This document shows, piece after piece, positions 15,966 to 25,381 of a stretch of DNA of 64,000 nt. The position numbers were made by a program, and so were the translations under genes. The notes under the pieces are model-generated. The model saw nothing but the letters and a program-made list of their open reading frames with translations, had not been told where the DNA came from and made no database searches. This stretch comes from JABDGC01 sp964466595 (GTDB lineage Bacteria > Pseudomonadota > Gammaproteobacteria > DSM-16500): contig CAYXNR010000002.1 of the NCBI GenBank assembly GCA_964466595.1, positions 22,550 to 86,549 on the forward strand. Direction: 5' to 3'. Positions within the stretch are counted from its first letter, which is position 1. Every line of letters starts with the position of its first letter.

Positions 15966-17132
15966 TTAGAGAATCACGCATTGCCTCGAGCGTTTAGGCT
16001 GCATAATAGCTCTCATCAGCTTCTGCTTTTGTTCTCCATAAACTCTCCAAACACGCACCCCCGAGCGAGCAAGCGCCCGGACCCGTGCCCGCGACCCAGG
16101 CTGCCCGAACAGTCTATTGCTATAACAATCAAAATAACCCGGTCTAGAAGATGTAAATAAAACATCGCCATCAAAAGAGTCCACTAGCGCAGCTGCGCCT
16201 TGCTTGCTCTGGCCATTGACAAGGCTCAAAGAGAGCGGCTGGCCCAAAGGATGCTGATAAGATGAATGACAGCGGCGCCTCGGGCCTTTTTTCATATCGA
16301 GCTTGCTCAAACCATACTGACAACACTGTCCATCAACGGTTGATAAAGCAGCCAAGGCTGGTTTGATGATAGAAAGCGAGAAGAACGGCCAACGACCTCC
16401 CATAGCATCATATGTTTTATATACTTCATTGATGATGGCAAGCGGGAAATGCAGCCCACTTTGGATAACTTCTTCTTCGGGTTTAGGTTGAAATAATTGG
16501 CAGAGTGTTTCGACAGCAAACTTCGTCGCAGCAAGCGGCTCGCTATTATTAAAGGGATCAGCATCTATGCACTCTTTAACAAAGGCAAGTTGCTTCACAA
16601 TTTCTGCAATTTGCAGCTTATTTCTATCGTCATACAACAGGGCTTCTTTTAAGTCTTCCGGTGGCGGCCATGGACAGTTGGGAAACTGTTCTTTGAAGTG
16701 AGTTTCCGCTTGTGCTTTCCCATTTTTAATGCGAGGAAGAATATCTTCATGTATTTGTCTTAATGCCCATATATCGCCTGCGCCAAGGAAGATTTGATAA
16801 GGCGAGGCCAAAATCTTTCGACCATAGTGGTCTGTCACCATCTGCCTTTCCATAAATAATAACTCAGGATGTCTTTTCAAGATGGTAATTGCTGCCAAGG
16901 CTGTCGCATTTTCATCTTCATTTTCATCTTCTTTAGCATCCACCAAGACTGGTGTCGCATGGATAGCTGCTTGCAATAAGCGTAAAGAAGCAGTCTCTGT
17001 TTCATATTGACTTGAGGTTTGTGCAAGAAATCCAAGCGTGCTGAGCGGCGAACAGGGGTATATTACAGATTGCCTTAGCTCTTCTGGCAAATTAGCTAAT
17101 GGAGGTAGGGCTTCGGTTCTAGTCGCACTCAT
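15966..17132 (-). CDS. Effector-like protein, tandem family copy 2, with CaaX box
   Basis: About 388 residues, highly similar to copy 1 over residues 20-320. It has the NLPEELRQSVIYP start, closer to an F-box-like helix than in copy 1, an extra NEDE repeat, the HPELLFMERQ block and the Cys-Cys motif VDGQCCQYGL. The end is PKRSRQCVIL, again a basic cluster plus CaaX. The GC-rich insert before the conserved YGEQKQKLM end encodes an Arg-rich stretch (GSRARVRALARSGVRVWR) quite unlike the other copies. ATG at 17132 follows GAGGAGT, which decides the start over the frame's upstream ATG at 17147. Probable host-membrane-targeted effector. Confidence 0.72.
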   Translation of the reverse strand: MSATRTEALPPLANLPEELRQSVIYPCSPLSTLGFLAQTSSQYETETASLRLLQAAIHATPVLVDAKEDENEDENATALAAITILKRHPELLFMERQMVTDHYGRKILASPYQIFLGAGDIWALRQIHEDILPRIKNGKAQAETHFKEQFPNCPWPPPEDLKEALLYDDRNKLQIAEIVKQLAFVKECIDADPFNNSEPLAATKFAVETLCQLFQPKPEEEVIQSGLHFPLAIINEVYKTYDAMGGRWPFFSLSIIKPALAALSTVDGQCCQYGLSKLDMKKGPRRRCHSSYQHPLGQPLSLSLVNGQSKQGAAALVDSFDGDVLFTSSRPGYFDCYSNRLFGQPGSRARVRALARSGVRVWRVYGEQKQKLMRAIMQPKRSRQCVIL

Positions 17133-17147
17133 TTTACTCCTCATCAT

Positions 17148-17458
17148 TTTTTATGAAAAATGATTGAACTATACTGGGACAGACTATGAAAGAAAAGGCT
17201 GACTTGCTATCTTAAAGTTAGGTATCTAAAAAAAGGAAAAAGTGTCAAGTCTTCACATGACACAAGACTAATAAATATGGCATAGAAAATTGCACTGCTA
17301 GTTGTGTCATGTGAAGACTTGACCCCTTTGCCAATGCACACGAGGCGCAGAATATACTATTAGAGCAAAAACAAGCTCATACAATGGTTTTGTCGAGCAT
17401 GCTTTAATGAAACTCCGCAGCGTATGTCGCAGGATTATTATTACACCAGCTTAGAGAA
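17148..17458. other. 311-base gap between effector copies 2 and 3
   Basis: The right-hand part of the sequence upstream of copy 2 resembles that upstream of copies 1 and 3 (TTTTTTATG, then GAACTA, then GAAAGAAAAGGCTGACTT), so it carries the shared promoter region. The centre holds the 80-base inverted-repeat element at 17244-17323. The left part of copy 3's downstream repeat fills the rest. No gene is seen. Confidence 0.6.
17244..17323. repeat. 80-base element with 22-base terminal inverted repeats
   Basis: Arm 17244-17265 (GTCAAGTCTTCACATGACAC plus AA) is the exact reverse complement of 17302-17323, around a 36-base AT-rich centre. Each arm also contains a smaller GTGTCA/TGACAC palindrome. 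It carries no gene and resembles a miniature inverted-repeat or REP-type element. A role as terminator is possible but there is no adjoining T-run. Confidence 0.7.
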
Positions 17459-18631
17459 TCACGCATTGCCTCGAGCGCTTATGCTCATTGCGACAGTGTG
17501 TTGATTTCTCTGCGAACGGCTGCATAATAGCTTCCATAAGCTTCTGCTTTTGTTCTTCATAAGTTCTCCAAATAGTCTAGCAGCAGCTGCGTCGTAACAG
17601 CGAAGGACCAGCCCCACACGCAGCCCGATTTTTTTATAACAATGAAAATAATCCTGGCTAGAAGATACAAATAAAACATCGCCATCATACGGGTCCACTA
17701 AAGCAGCCGCACCGCATTTGTCTCGGTCATTGGCAAAACTCAAAGAGAGCGGCTGACCCAAAGGATGTTGATAAGATGAATCACAGCGGCGACTCGGGCC
17801 TTTTGCCGGATCGAGCTTTATCAAGCCATACTGACAACACTGTCCATCAACGGTTGATAAAGCATCCAATGCTGGTTTGATGACAACTCGCGAGAAGAAC
17901 GGCCAATGGCCTCCTCCCAAAGCATTATATGTTTTGTACACTTCCTCCAGGATGGCAAGCGGGAAATGCAGCCCACTTTGGATAACTTCTTCTTTTTCTT
18001 CTTCTTCGGGTTTAGGTTGAAATAATTGGCAGAGTGTTTCGACAGCAAACTTCGTCGCAGCAAGCGGCTCGTTATTATTAAAGGGATCAGCATCTATGCA
18101 CTCTTTAACAAGGGCAAGTTGCTTCACAATTTCTGCAATTTGGCGTTTATTTCTATCGTCATACAATAGGTCTTCACTCAAGTCTTGGGGTAGCGGCCAT
18201 GGGCAGTTCGGAAACTGTCCTTTGAAGTGAGCTTCCGCTTGTGCTTCCCCATTTTCAATGAGAGGAAGAAGGTCTTCATGTATTTGTCTTAATGCCCATA
18301 TATCGCCAGCGCCAAGGAAAATTTGATAAGGCGAGGCCAAAATCTTTCGACCACAGTGGTCTGTCACCGCCTGTCTTTCCATAAATAATAACTCAGGATG
18401 TCTTTTCAAGATGGGAATTGCTGCCAAGGCTGTCACATTTTCATCTTCTTTAGCATCCACCAAGTCTGGTGCCGCATGGATAGCCGCTTGCAATAAGCGT
18501 AAAATAGCGGTCTCTTTTTGCCTTGAGGTTTGTGCAAGAAACCCAAGCGTGCTTAGCGAGGAAAGGGGATAGATTACCTGCTGTCTTATCTCTTCTAATG
18601 GGGATGGAGTTTCGGTTCTGGTTGTGCTCAT
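17459..18631 (-). CDS. Effector-like protein, tandem family copy 3, frameshifted end
   Basis: About 390 residues and nearly identical to copy 1 through residue 320. From the variable insert at about 17575-17640 onward it is read in the +1 frame relative to copies 1 and 2, giving GELMKNKSRSLWK and ending SISARGNA. The other frame of the same DNA still encodes the family ending NEHKRSRQCVIL, interrupted only by a 36-base in-frame insertion at about 17487-17522. This copy has therefore lost its CaaX box through an indel, or switches it by slippage. GAGGA before the ATG at 18631 decides the start; an upstream ATG is at 18646. Confidence 0.68.
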   Translation of the reverse strand: MSTTRTETPSPLEEIRQQVIYPLSSLSTLGFLAQTSRQKETAILRLLQAAIHAAPDLVDAKEDENVTALAAIPILKRHPELLFMERQAVTDHCGRKILASPYQIFLGAGDIWALRQIHEDLLPLIENGEAQAEAHFKGQFPNCPWPLPQDLSEDLLYDDRNKRQIAEIVKQLALVKECIDADPFNNNEPLAATKFAVETLCQLFQPKPEEEEKEEVIQSGLHFPLAILEEVYKTYNALGGGHWPFFSRVVIKPALDALSTVDGQCCQYGLIKLDPAKGPSRRCDSSYQHPLGQPLSLSFANDRDKCGAAALVDPYDGDVLFVSSSQDYFHCYKKIGLRVGLVLRCYDAAAARLFGELMKNKSRSLWKLLCSRSQRNQHTVAMSISARGNA

Positions 18632-18827
18632 TTCGGTCCTCATCATTTTTTATGTAAAATAATTAAACTAATATACCGGATCAAGCTAAGAAAAGAAAAG
18701 GGACTGACTTTAGAATAAGCACTGTATGCTAAATAAGAAGTCAAATTCAAATAAAATTTGAACTAAGTTTGCACCATCCACTCAAATGATTATAATCCGT
18801 TCATGACTGATAAAAAAAGGCAGGGAA

Positions 18828-20243
18828 ATGCTTCCGCGTGGCTTATTAAAAGAATACTCCAGACCTTTAGCCCTTCTCTTACGTGGCTTGGATGCCTGCA
18901 CTGTCTTACTAGCTGGGTGGCTAGCCTATATTTACCGGTTTGAGGAATATCATCCCCCTTCATCTTATCTCGCCGTCCTTACCTTTGGCACCTTACTCGC
19001 AACCCCCGTCTTAGCTTTTTTAGGTATTTACTCCTCCGTCCGCGGCCAAGGATTCTGGCAGCATATTTTCCGGCTGATTCAGGCCTTAGTTCTACTCAGC
19101 ATGCTACTTGCAGGCACAGTCTTTATTACCAAAACAGGAGAACTCTTTTCACGAGCCTGGTTTATTTTATGGATGGTTTTTTCAATTGTTATTCTTATTT
19201 CTTTTCGACTCAGCCTCTTTATTTTATTGAGATTGATGCGCAAACGGGGTTGGAATGAGCGTCGGGTTGTTATTGTTGGTCTAACTGATTTAGGTCGTCA
19301 GTTAGTCGAAACAGTACAACAGGCCCTCTGGACCGGTTTTCGTATCGTGGCTATTTTCGATGATGAGCCAGAAGGAAAGCCGCCAAGGCTTTGTGGTATT
19401 CCCCTCATCAAGACTCCCACTAACTTGAGCGCCTATCTTCATTCACAGCCGCATGAAATTGATGAGCTCTGGCTTGCCTTGCCCTTACGAGCAGAGGAAG
19501 CGCTTAAAAAAATACTGTACGAGCTTCGTCATCATACTATTGCTGTTCGGCTGGTGTTAGATGTTTTCGGTTTAGGTCTATTAAAACATTCTATTACACA
19601 GGTCGATCGCTTTTCCATGCTAGCTTTAAATTCCTCGCCGATGGTGGGCATGAACCGCCTCATCAAGGCTATTGAAGATCGCGTACTCGCCCTTGTTATT
19701 TTAATCTGTATTAGCCCGCTATTTTTACTGATCGCGCTTGCTGTAAAAATCAGTTCTACCGGGCCCATCTTCTTCAAGCAATTGCGCCATGGCTGGGATG
19801 GGCGGGTGATCAAAGTCTATAAATTTCGCACGATGTATGAGCATCGAGAAGAAGAGGGGCAGGTGACGCAGGCCTCGCTTCAAGATCAACGAGTGACAGC
19901 CCTCGGTCGTTTTTTACGAAGGACCAGTCTTGATGAATTACCGCAGTTTATTAATGTGCTACAAGGACGCATGTCCATTGTCGGTCCCCGTCCGCATGCG
20001 CTACAGCATAATGAATTCTACAAAGATTCTATTAACGCCTATATGCAGAGGCATAAGGTCAAGCCTGGTATAACCGGCTGGGCGCAAATTAATGGCTGGC
20101 GAGGAGAGACAGAGACGCTAGAAAAAATGAAAAAGCGGGTGGAATTCGATCTTTTTTATATTGAAAATTGGTCTCCCTTATTTGATTTGAAAATTATTTT
20201 TATGACTTTTTTGAAAGGTTTTGTAAGTAGGAATGCTTATTAG
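18828..20243 (+). CDS. Undecaprenyl-phosphate sugar phosphotransferase (WcaJ-like)
   Basis: A 471-residue initiating transferase that moves a sugar-1-phosphate (often glucose or galactose) from a UDP-sugar to undecaprenyl phosphate. About four N-terminal membrane spans (residues 15-135) are followed by a CoA-binding-like fold ([16 protein letters not shown], about 145-245), a fifth hydrophobic segment ([20 protein letters not shown]), and the catalytic core with [24 protein letters not shown] and KPGITGWAQ. It is the standard start of a lipid-linked polysaccharide and sits just after the island within the sugar locus. Confidence 0.94.
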   Translation: MLPRGLLKEYSRPLALLLRGLDACTVLLAGWLAYIYRFEEYHPPSSYLAVLTFGTLLATPVLAFLGIYSSVRGQGFWQHIFRLIQALVLLSMLLAGTVFITKTGELFSRAWFILWMVFSIVILISFRLSLFILLRLMRKRGWNERRVVIVGLTDLGRQLVETVQQALWTGFRIVAIFDDEPEGKPPRLCGIPLIKTPTNLSAYLHSQPHEIDELWLALPLRAEEALKKILYELRHHTIAVRLVLDVFGLGLLKHSITQVDRFSMLALNSSPMVGMNRLIKAIEDRVLALVILICISPLFLLIALAVKISSTGPIFFKQLRHGWDGRVIKVYKFRTMYEHREEEGQVTQASLQDQRVTALGRFLRRTSLDELPQFINVLQGRMSIVGPRPHALQHNEFYKDSINAYMQRHKVKPGITGWAQINGWRGETETLEKMKKRVEFDLFYIENWSPLFDLKIIFMTFLKGFVSRNAY

Positions 20244-20271
20244 AAGTAAGGACTCAGACTAGCAGCTTTTA

Positions 20272-21414
20272 TTAGCGTATCTCCTCCATCAACCCTTGCA
20301 CCTGTTTCACCGCCGTCTGCCAATTCAATCTTGTCTCAAATTCATGAAAAGCCGCAAAAGCCATTTCTTCATACTGCTTTACATTCTGTTTAAGCCCCAT
20401 AATATAATCGCAATATTCTTTCACCGATGCTTCCAAAGCAAAGGTTCTCCCATTTAAATCATCTTTTATAATCGTAGAAATACCCCCTACATAGGTCGTT
20501 AAACAAGGCAGTCCATAGGCATTGGCCTCACAAAACACAATGCCATAGGCCTCTCCCTGCGAGGGCACAAATAAAAAATGAGCTTCTTGTAGTAATTTGC
20601 TAATGGTAGCCAAGCCCTCTGGTGTTCGTTTTGAAATAAACCCCGGGCAATGAACATAGGCAGGCAAGTTTTTCCATCCTCTAGGCTGGCAACCCACAAT
20701 AGTTAGCTCAACAGACTCACCAGCCTGATGTAGCGCTTCCGCTACCTTTAAAACCAAGGGACCGCCTTTTTGTTCGAAGCGTTTACCTAAAAATAAAAGT
20801 TTAAGCGTTTTTTTAGAGCGATTCTTAACCCAGCTTTGCACATCTTTCAGTTGATGATTGCAGTGAATATTGGCACCAAAGGGAACAACTTTTACTTTTT
20901 CGCGTTTTACCCCATACAGCTCTATTGCAGCCCGTGCAGCCCAATCAGAAGAGAAAATAGCTAGACGACAGCGCGATAAACAAGCTTTCGCAATTTCATT
21001 GCCTTGGATGATGGTTTGGCGAGAATGATTAGTAAAAGCTGGATAAAAACCAACCAGACTTGAATAAACAGCATCAGTCCATAAAACGAGGGGTTGCTCG
21101 CAGTCTAAAAAGGCAATGGGATTCATTTGAGGAGCAAGTACTACCTCGGCCTTGAGTTTGCTTAAGAGTTGCTCAGTTTGCTCCGAATAGTGCCTTGCAG
21201 CCCTTAAATTAAAACGAGGGCTTTCACGCTGTCCACTAAGCCATTTTTTGAGCGTTTGTTTGATTTTAAATCCGACAGGCAGCTTTCTTTTTAAGTCACC
21301 AATATACTTCAGCTCATTGCCTGCTTTTTCGAAGGCCTGAGACATGTAAAAAGGTGTACCAGACCAATGATGGACATCCGCTGCATTAAAAGTAGTGGCA
21401 TAAACAATTTTCAT
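20272..21414 (-). CDS. Family 4 glycosyltransferase
   Basis: A 380-residue GT-B enzyme. The donor-binding end is clear: LLFLGKRFEQKGG, LTIVGCQPRG, then FVPSQGEAYGIVFCEANAYG, the E-x7-E motif of retaining GT4 enzymes. It runs against the neighbouring sugar genes and converges on the WcaJ-like gene. Its start, MKIVYATTFNAADVHHWSG, is characteristic of this group. Linkage and donor are unknown; UDP-glucose or UDP-glucuronate are plausible given galU and ugd nearby. Confidence 0.9.
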   Translation of the reverse strand: MKIVYATTFNAADVHHWSGTPFYMSQAFEKAGNELKYIGDLKRKLPVGFKIKQTLKKWLSGQRESPRFNLRAARHYSEQTEQLLSKLKAEVVLAPQMNPIAFLDCEQPLVLWTDAVYSSLVGFYPAFTNHSRQTIIQGNEIAKACLSRCRLAIFSSDWAARAAIELYGVKREKVKVVPFGANIHCNHQLKDVQSWVKNRSKKTLKLLFLGKRFEQKGGPLVLKVAEALHQAGESVELTIVGCQPRGWKNLPAYVHCPGFISKRTPEGLATISKLLQEAHFLFVPSQGEAYGIVFCEANAYGLPCLTTYVGGISTIIKDDLNGRTFALEASVKEYCDYIMGLKQNVKQYEEMAFAAFHEFETRLNWQTAVKQVQGLMEEIR

Positions 21415-21485
21415 GTCGAAACTCGATATGTTAAAATTTGGTCGGTTTTAGCTTCCCCCAAGAAAGGTATCAGGATTGAAGTATA

Positions 21486-22364
21486 ATGCGCAAGCTTAGT
21501 AAAGCCGTTTTTCCCGTAGCAGGCTTAGGAACCCGGTTCTTGCCGGCCACCAAAGCCAATCCCAAGGAAATGTTGCCGGTTGTGGACAAGCCCTTGATTC
21601 AATATGCAGTTGAAGAAGCAATTGCCGCTGGCATTACCGAACTCATTTTTGTAACCAGTAGTAGCAAACGAGCTATTGAAGATCATTTCGATTCTAACTT
21701 TGAATTAGAAGCGAGTCTTGTAGAACGCGGCAAGCAAGACCTGCTGAATATTGTAAAAAGTATTTTGCCGGAAGGTATTTCCTGTGCTTATATCCGACAA
21801 AAGTCTCCGCGTGGTCTCGGTCATGCCGTGCTTTGTGCCAAACAGTTAATTATGAATGAACCCTTTGCTGTTTTATTAGCAGATGATTTGATTGATGGTC
21901 GGGTTCAATCTTGCTTACAACAGATGATTAAAGTTTTTGAAGAAACACAGAGTTCTGTAGTCGCCGTAGAAAAAATACCACCGCAGGAAACCAAGCGTTA
22001 TGGTGTGGTAGAGCTTGCGCCCACCGCTGAAAAAATAGCCTTAATAAAAGGTATCATTGAAAAGCCAGATCCAAAGGAAGCCCCTTCTGATTTGGGTGTG
22101 GTAGGTCGCTACATTTTAACCCCACGTATTTTATCTCTTCTTGAGAGCACGCCACAAGGTTCGGGAGGTGAAATTCAATTAACCGATGCCATTGCCAAAT
22201 TACTACAAGAAGAAGCTGTCTATGCCTGTCGCTTTGAAGGCAAGCGTTATGATTGCGGCAGTAAAATAGGCTATCTCGAGGCAACCCTGGCTTATGCCTT
22301 AAAACACCCCGAATTAGCCGATGATTTTAAGCTTTGTCTAGAAGAGTATGCGCGGTGCGAGTAA
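21486..22364 (+). CDS. galU: UTP-glucose-1-phosphate uridylyltransferase GalU
   Basis: Makes UDP-glucose from UTP and glucose-1-phosphate. The 292 residues show KAVFPVAGLGTRFLPATKAN, PKEMLPVVDKPLIQYAVEEA, then LLADDLI and a late YDCGSKIGYLEA, all typical of bacterial GalU. It is the first of three overlapping genes: the next start lies within its last codons, and ugd, which uses its product, is third. Supplies UDP-glucose for the initiating transferase and for UDP-glucuronate. Confidence 0.96.
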   Translation: MRKLSKAVFPVAGLGTRFLPATKANPKEMLPVVDKPLIQYAVEEAIAAGITELIFVTSSSKRAIEDHFDSNFELEASLVERGKQDLLNIVKSILPEGISCAYIRQKSPRGLGHAVLCAKQLIMNEPFAVLLADDLIDGRVQSCLQQMIKVFEETQSSVVAVEKIPPQETKRYGVVELAPTAEKIALIKGIIEKPDPKEAPSDLGVVGRYILTPRILSLLESTPQGSGGEIQLTDAIAKLLQEEAVYACRFEGKRYDCGSKIGYLEATLAYALKHPELADDFKLCLEEYARCE

Positions 22365-23899
22365 GCGATCACAAGAATCCAAACAATTTCCTGTGGATTT
22401 ACGGTTTTGCCGCTTTCTCTAGTGTGCTGCTCTCAGCCTGGATCGCTTATCGAGAAACAGTCATCAATCCCGATGCAATCTGTTATTTGCAAAGCGCAGC
22501 TGTCATCGGTGCAGGTGGCTTACGCAAGGCTATGAATTTATGTGCCCAAGCGCAATGGCCTTTTTATTCCGTGTTGATTTATTTCTTAGGAGCCCTCACG
22601 CAGCTTCCGCTGCTAGCCGCTGCCTATGTCTGGAATGCTATTTTTACAGCGATCACTGTCGTTTCTTTTATAGTCTTAGTTCGTCAACTAGGCGGTAGTC
22701 GGCGTGTTTTATGGCTTGCGGTCTTTGTTATTTTATTAGCACACCAGTTTAATAGTATCAGGCAATATATTATTCGCGATCATGGTTTTTTTGCTTTTTA
22801 TTTAGTATCTCTTTCTCTGCTTTTGCGCTATCTTAGTTTTCCCCGTTGGTATTATGCTCTAGGCTGGGGCCTCAGTCTTTTGCTAGCAACCTTGTTTCGC
22901 ATCGAAGGGGCTGTTTTTCTAATTCTGCTTCCTTGGGTTTTTTGGTTTCAATCTTCAATGAGCTATTGGCAGCGGACTAAAGGTTTTCTGCAACTGAATG
23001 CGCTTTCTTTAAGCTCAGGCTTGCTTGTCTTCGGTTGGTTGATTTTCCATCCTGAAATTAGTCTAGCCAGTCTTGGTCGAATACAAGATCTTGTCTTTCA
23101 AGTCTTTCATGCCGGCGGGGTAGTGTGGCAGCGTTTTCAGGTGAGTGCTGATGCTTTTGCTCGCTCTGTGCTCACTCCCGAATCGATGCAAGATGCAGGT
23201 CTGGTATTTTCTCTAGCTATCCTCATGTGGTATCTCGCTAGAGTCATCATGAATTTGTCCTTTCTTTATAGCGCTCTAGTTGTTTATGGTTGGTGGCGGC
23301 GAGCGTTTTCCTTCAGTCGCCCTGCAGTTTCAGTCTTATTAGGCTACATTCTCATTAATGTACTTGTGACCAGTCTTTTTCTAGCCCAACATTTATTTTT
23401 ATCTAAACGCTATTTAATTGCTTTAACCTTAATTCTCATGCTCTGGGTTCCTTTTGCCCTAGATCGTTTAATTCAATCTTGGCAAAAGAAGGAAACCCCT
23501 TCTTGGCTGATGCCCTTGATTGTTTCTCTCATCATTCTTGCCTCTCTGGGCGGTATTTTTGATTTTGGTTATTCCAAAGCTTATCTGCGCCAAGCCGGCG
23601 ATTGGCTGGCTGAGCGGGTGCCGGCAGCAGCTTCCCTTTATAGTAATGATTATCAAATTCTCTATTACTCAAAACATTTTGGTAATGATATTTTCCAGAA
23701 AATAAATGAATACCATCAGCCCAATGCTACACAGCAGGGCTATTGGAAAAATTATGATTATCTAGCTTTAGCCGTTAGCAAAAAAAATGTGGCTGAAAAA
23801 GCAGCCTTGCTAGAAGCAATCCCGCTGCTACCTATTCAGGTTTTTTCGAATAAACGCGGTGATCAAGTTCTTATTTATAAAATTAAGGATGAAACATGA
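22355..23899 (+). CDS. GT-C/ArnT-like membrane protein
   Basis: About 514 residues with some 10-12 hydrophobic spans. The loop after the first span, NPDAICYLQSAAV, has the early acidic residue seen in family 39/83 GT-C glycosyltransferases such as ArnT, and a soluble C-terminal part follows the last span (GDWLAERVPAAASLYSNDYQ), also usual for that group. GTG at 22355 follows AGAAGAG and is preferred over TTG at 22334. Being between galU and ugd, it probably moves a sugar from a polyprenyl carrier onto a periplasmic acceptor. The family assignment is by architecture, not by a decisive motif. Confidence 0.75.
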   Translation: MRVSDHKNPNNFLWIYGFAAFSSVLLSAWIAYRETVINPDAICYLQSAAVIGAGGLRKAMNLCAQAQWPFYSVLIYFLGALTQLPLLAAAYVWNAIFTAITVVSFIVLVRQLGGSRRVLWLAVFVILLAHQFNSIRQYIIRDHGFFAFYLVSLSLLLRYLSFPRWYYALGWGLSLLLATLFRIEGAVFLILLPWVFWFQSSMSYWQRTKGFLQLNALSLSSGLLVFGWLIFHPEISLASLGRIQDLVFQVFHAGGVVWQRFQVSADAFARSVLTPESMQDAGLVFSLAILMWYLARVIMNLSFLYSALVVYGWWRRAFSFSRPAVSVLLGYILINVLVTSLFLAQHLFLSKRYLIALTLILMLWVPFALDRLIQSWQKKETPSWLMPLIVSLIILASLGGIFDFGYSKAYLRQAGDWLAERVPAAASLYSNDYQILYYSKHFGNDIFQKINEYHQPNATQQGYWKNYDYLALAVSKKNVAEKAALLEAIPLLPIQVFSNKRGDQVLIYKIKDET

Positions 23900-25287
23900 A
23901 TATCTCTGTAATCGGAGCAGGTTATGTAGGCTTAGTAACAGCGGCCTGTTTTGCAGATTTAGGCAATCATGTAAGCTGCATTGATATTAATGAAGATAAA
24001 ATTACTAAACTCAATCAAGGTATTTTGCCTATCTATGAACCTGGTCTTGACACGATTATCCAGGCTAATCGAGCCGCTGGCCGCTTGCATTTTGTGACCT
24101 CGCTGCATGCTAGCCAACAGGAACCCCAGCTTATTTTTATTGCTGTCGGTACGCCAAGCAATCAAGAAGGTGCCGCGGATTTGCAGTATGTATTGGATGC
24201 TGCCAAGAACATTGGAGCTTATCTCAATCAATATTGCGTCATTGTAGATAAATCCACTGTACCTGTGGGAATGGCCGCTCAAGTCGAAGCAGTTATTCAT
24301 GCGGGTTTAGTTGAGCGAGCGAAAGCAATTACCTTTGATGTGGTCAGTAATCCTGAATTTTTGCGTGAAGGGGCTGCTATCGATGATTTTATGCACCCTG
24401 ATCGTGTCATTATTGGTTGTTCTTCAAAAAAAGCAAAGCAGCTCATGCTAGATCTTTATCTTCCGCTGATGCGTAATACAGAAAAAATCTATTTCATGAA
24501 TGTGAAAGATGCCGAGATGACCAAATACGTGGCAAATGCTATGCTCGCCACCCGAATCTCTTTCATGAATGAAGTCGCTGTTCTCTGTGAAAAAATGGAC
24601 GTTGACGTAGAAAATGTCCGCGTGGGGGTGGGTGCTGATTCACGTATTGGTCCCGGGTTTTTATTTCCGGGCTGCGGCTATGGCGGCTCCTGTTTCCCCA
24701 AGGATGTCAAAGCCCTCATTAAAATGGCTGAAAAAGCAGATTTCGATCCCTTAATTTTACGCAGCGTTGAAAAACGCAATGAATTACAAAAAAAGCTTTT
24801 ATTTGAAAAGCTCACTCAGGTTTTTGGCCAAGACCTCTCGAAGCTCGTGATTGGCCTGTGGGGTTTGTCCTTCAAGCCCGATACCGATGATCTCCGAGAA
24901 GCCTCTTCTCTCGTTTTATTAGAACAACTCATCAAGAGCGAGGCCCGAGTGCAAGCTTATGATCCCGCCGCCATGCCAGCAGCAAAACACAGCCTACCCG
25001 CAGCCTGGTTTAGCTCCGGTCAACTTCATTTAGCAGAGGATCAATACGAGGCCCTCCAAGGCGCAGATGCCTTAATCTTAGTTACCGAATGGAAACTCTT
25101 CCGTTATCCCGACTGGGAAGCCATGAAAAAACAAATGCGCCGCCCCCTTATTTTTGACGGCCGCAATCAATTCGATCCTAAACAATTATCCGAAGCAGGA
25201 TTTGAGTATTATGGAATTGGTCGTACTTTAGATAATCCCTTGCATTTTGGGAGAGAAGAAAAGTGGAAGCAAAGCTGTGAAGCTTAA
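23896..25287 (+). CDS. ugd: UDP-glucose 6-dehydrogenase
   Basis: Oxidises UDP-glucose to UDP-glucuronate with two NAD. The 463 residues begin MNISVIGAGYVGLVTAACFA (Rossmann fold), continue with STVPVGMA and VSNPEFLREGAAIDDF, and contain the catalytic cysteine in FPGCGYGGSCFPKDVKAL, followed by GLSFKPDTDDLREA. The start overlaps the previous stop (ATGA). It forms a short operon with galU and the GT-C-like gene, and ends against a hairpin shared with mfd. Confidence 0.96.
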   Translation: MNISVIGAGYVGLVTAACFADLGNHVSCIDINEDKITKLNQGILPIYEPGLDTIIQANRAAGRLHFVTSLHASQQEPQLIFIAVGTPSNQEGAADLQYVLDAAKNIGAYLNQYCVIVDKSTVPVGMAAQVEAVIHAGLVERAKAITFDVVSNPEFLREGAAIDDFMHPDRVIIGCSSKKAKQLMLDLYLPLMRNTEKIYFMNVKDAEMTKYVANAMLATRISFMNEVAVLCEKMDVDVENVRVGVGADSRIGPGFLFPGCGYGGSCFPKDVKALIKMAEKADFDPLILRSVEKRNELQKKLLFEKLTQVFGQDLSKLVIGLWGLSFKPDTDDLREASSLVLLEQLIKSEARVQAYDPAAMPAAKHSLPAAWFSSGQLHLAEDQYEALQGADALILVTEWKLFRYPDWEAMKKQMRRPLIFDGRNQFDPKQLSEAGFEYYGIGRTLDNPLHFGREEKWKQSCEA

Positions 25288-25331
25288 GGCCTGGTCATCC
25301 CATATTGCTATTCAGACCAGCTTAGCAATCC

Positions 25332-25366
25332 CCCTCTCCGCCCGCGCTTTTTGCGGGAGGAGAGGG
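25332..25366. terminator. Hairpin between convergent ugd and mfd
   Basis: CCCTCTCCGCCCGC (25332-25345) pairs with GCGGGAGGAGAGGG (25353-25366) with one mismatch and a short T-rich loop. It lies between the two converging stops. No strong T-run follows on either strand, so it may be a bidirectional terminator or a REP-like hairpin. Confidence 0.6.
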
Positions 25367-25381
25367 ATGGGGAGAGGAGGC

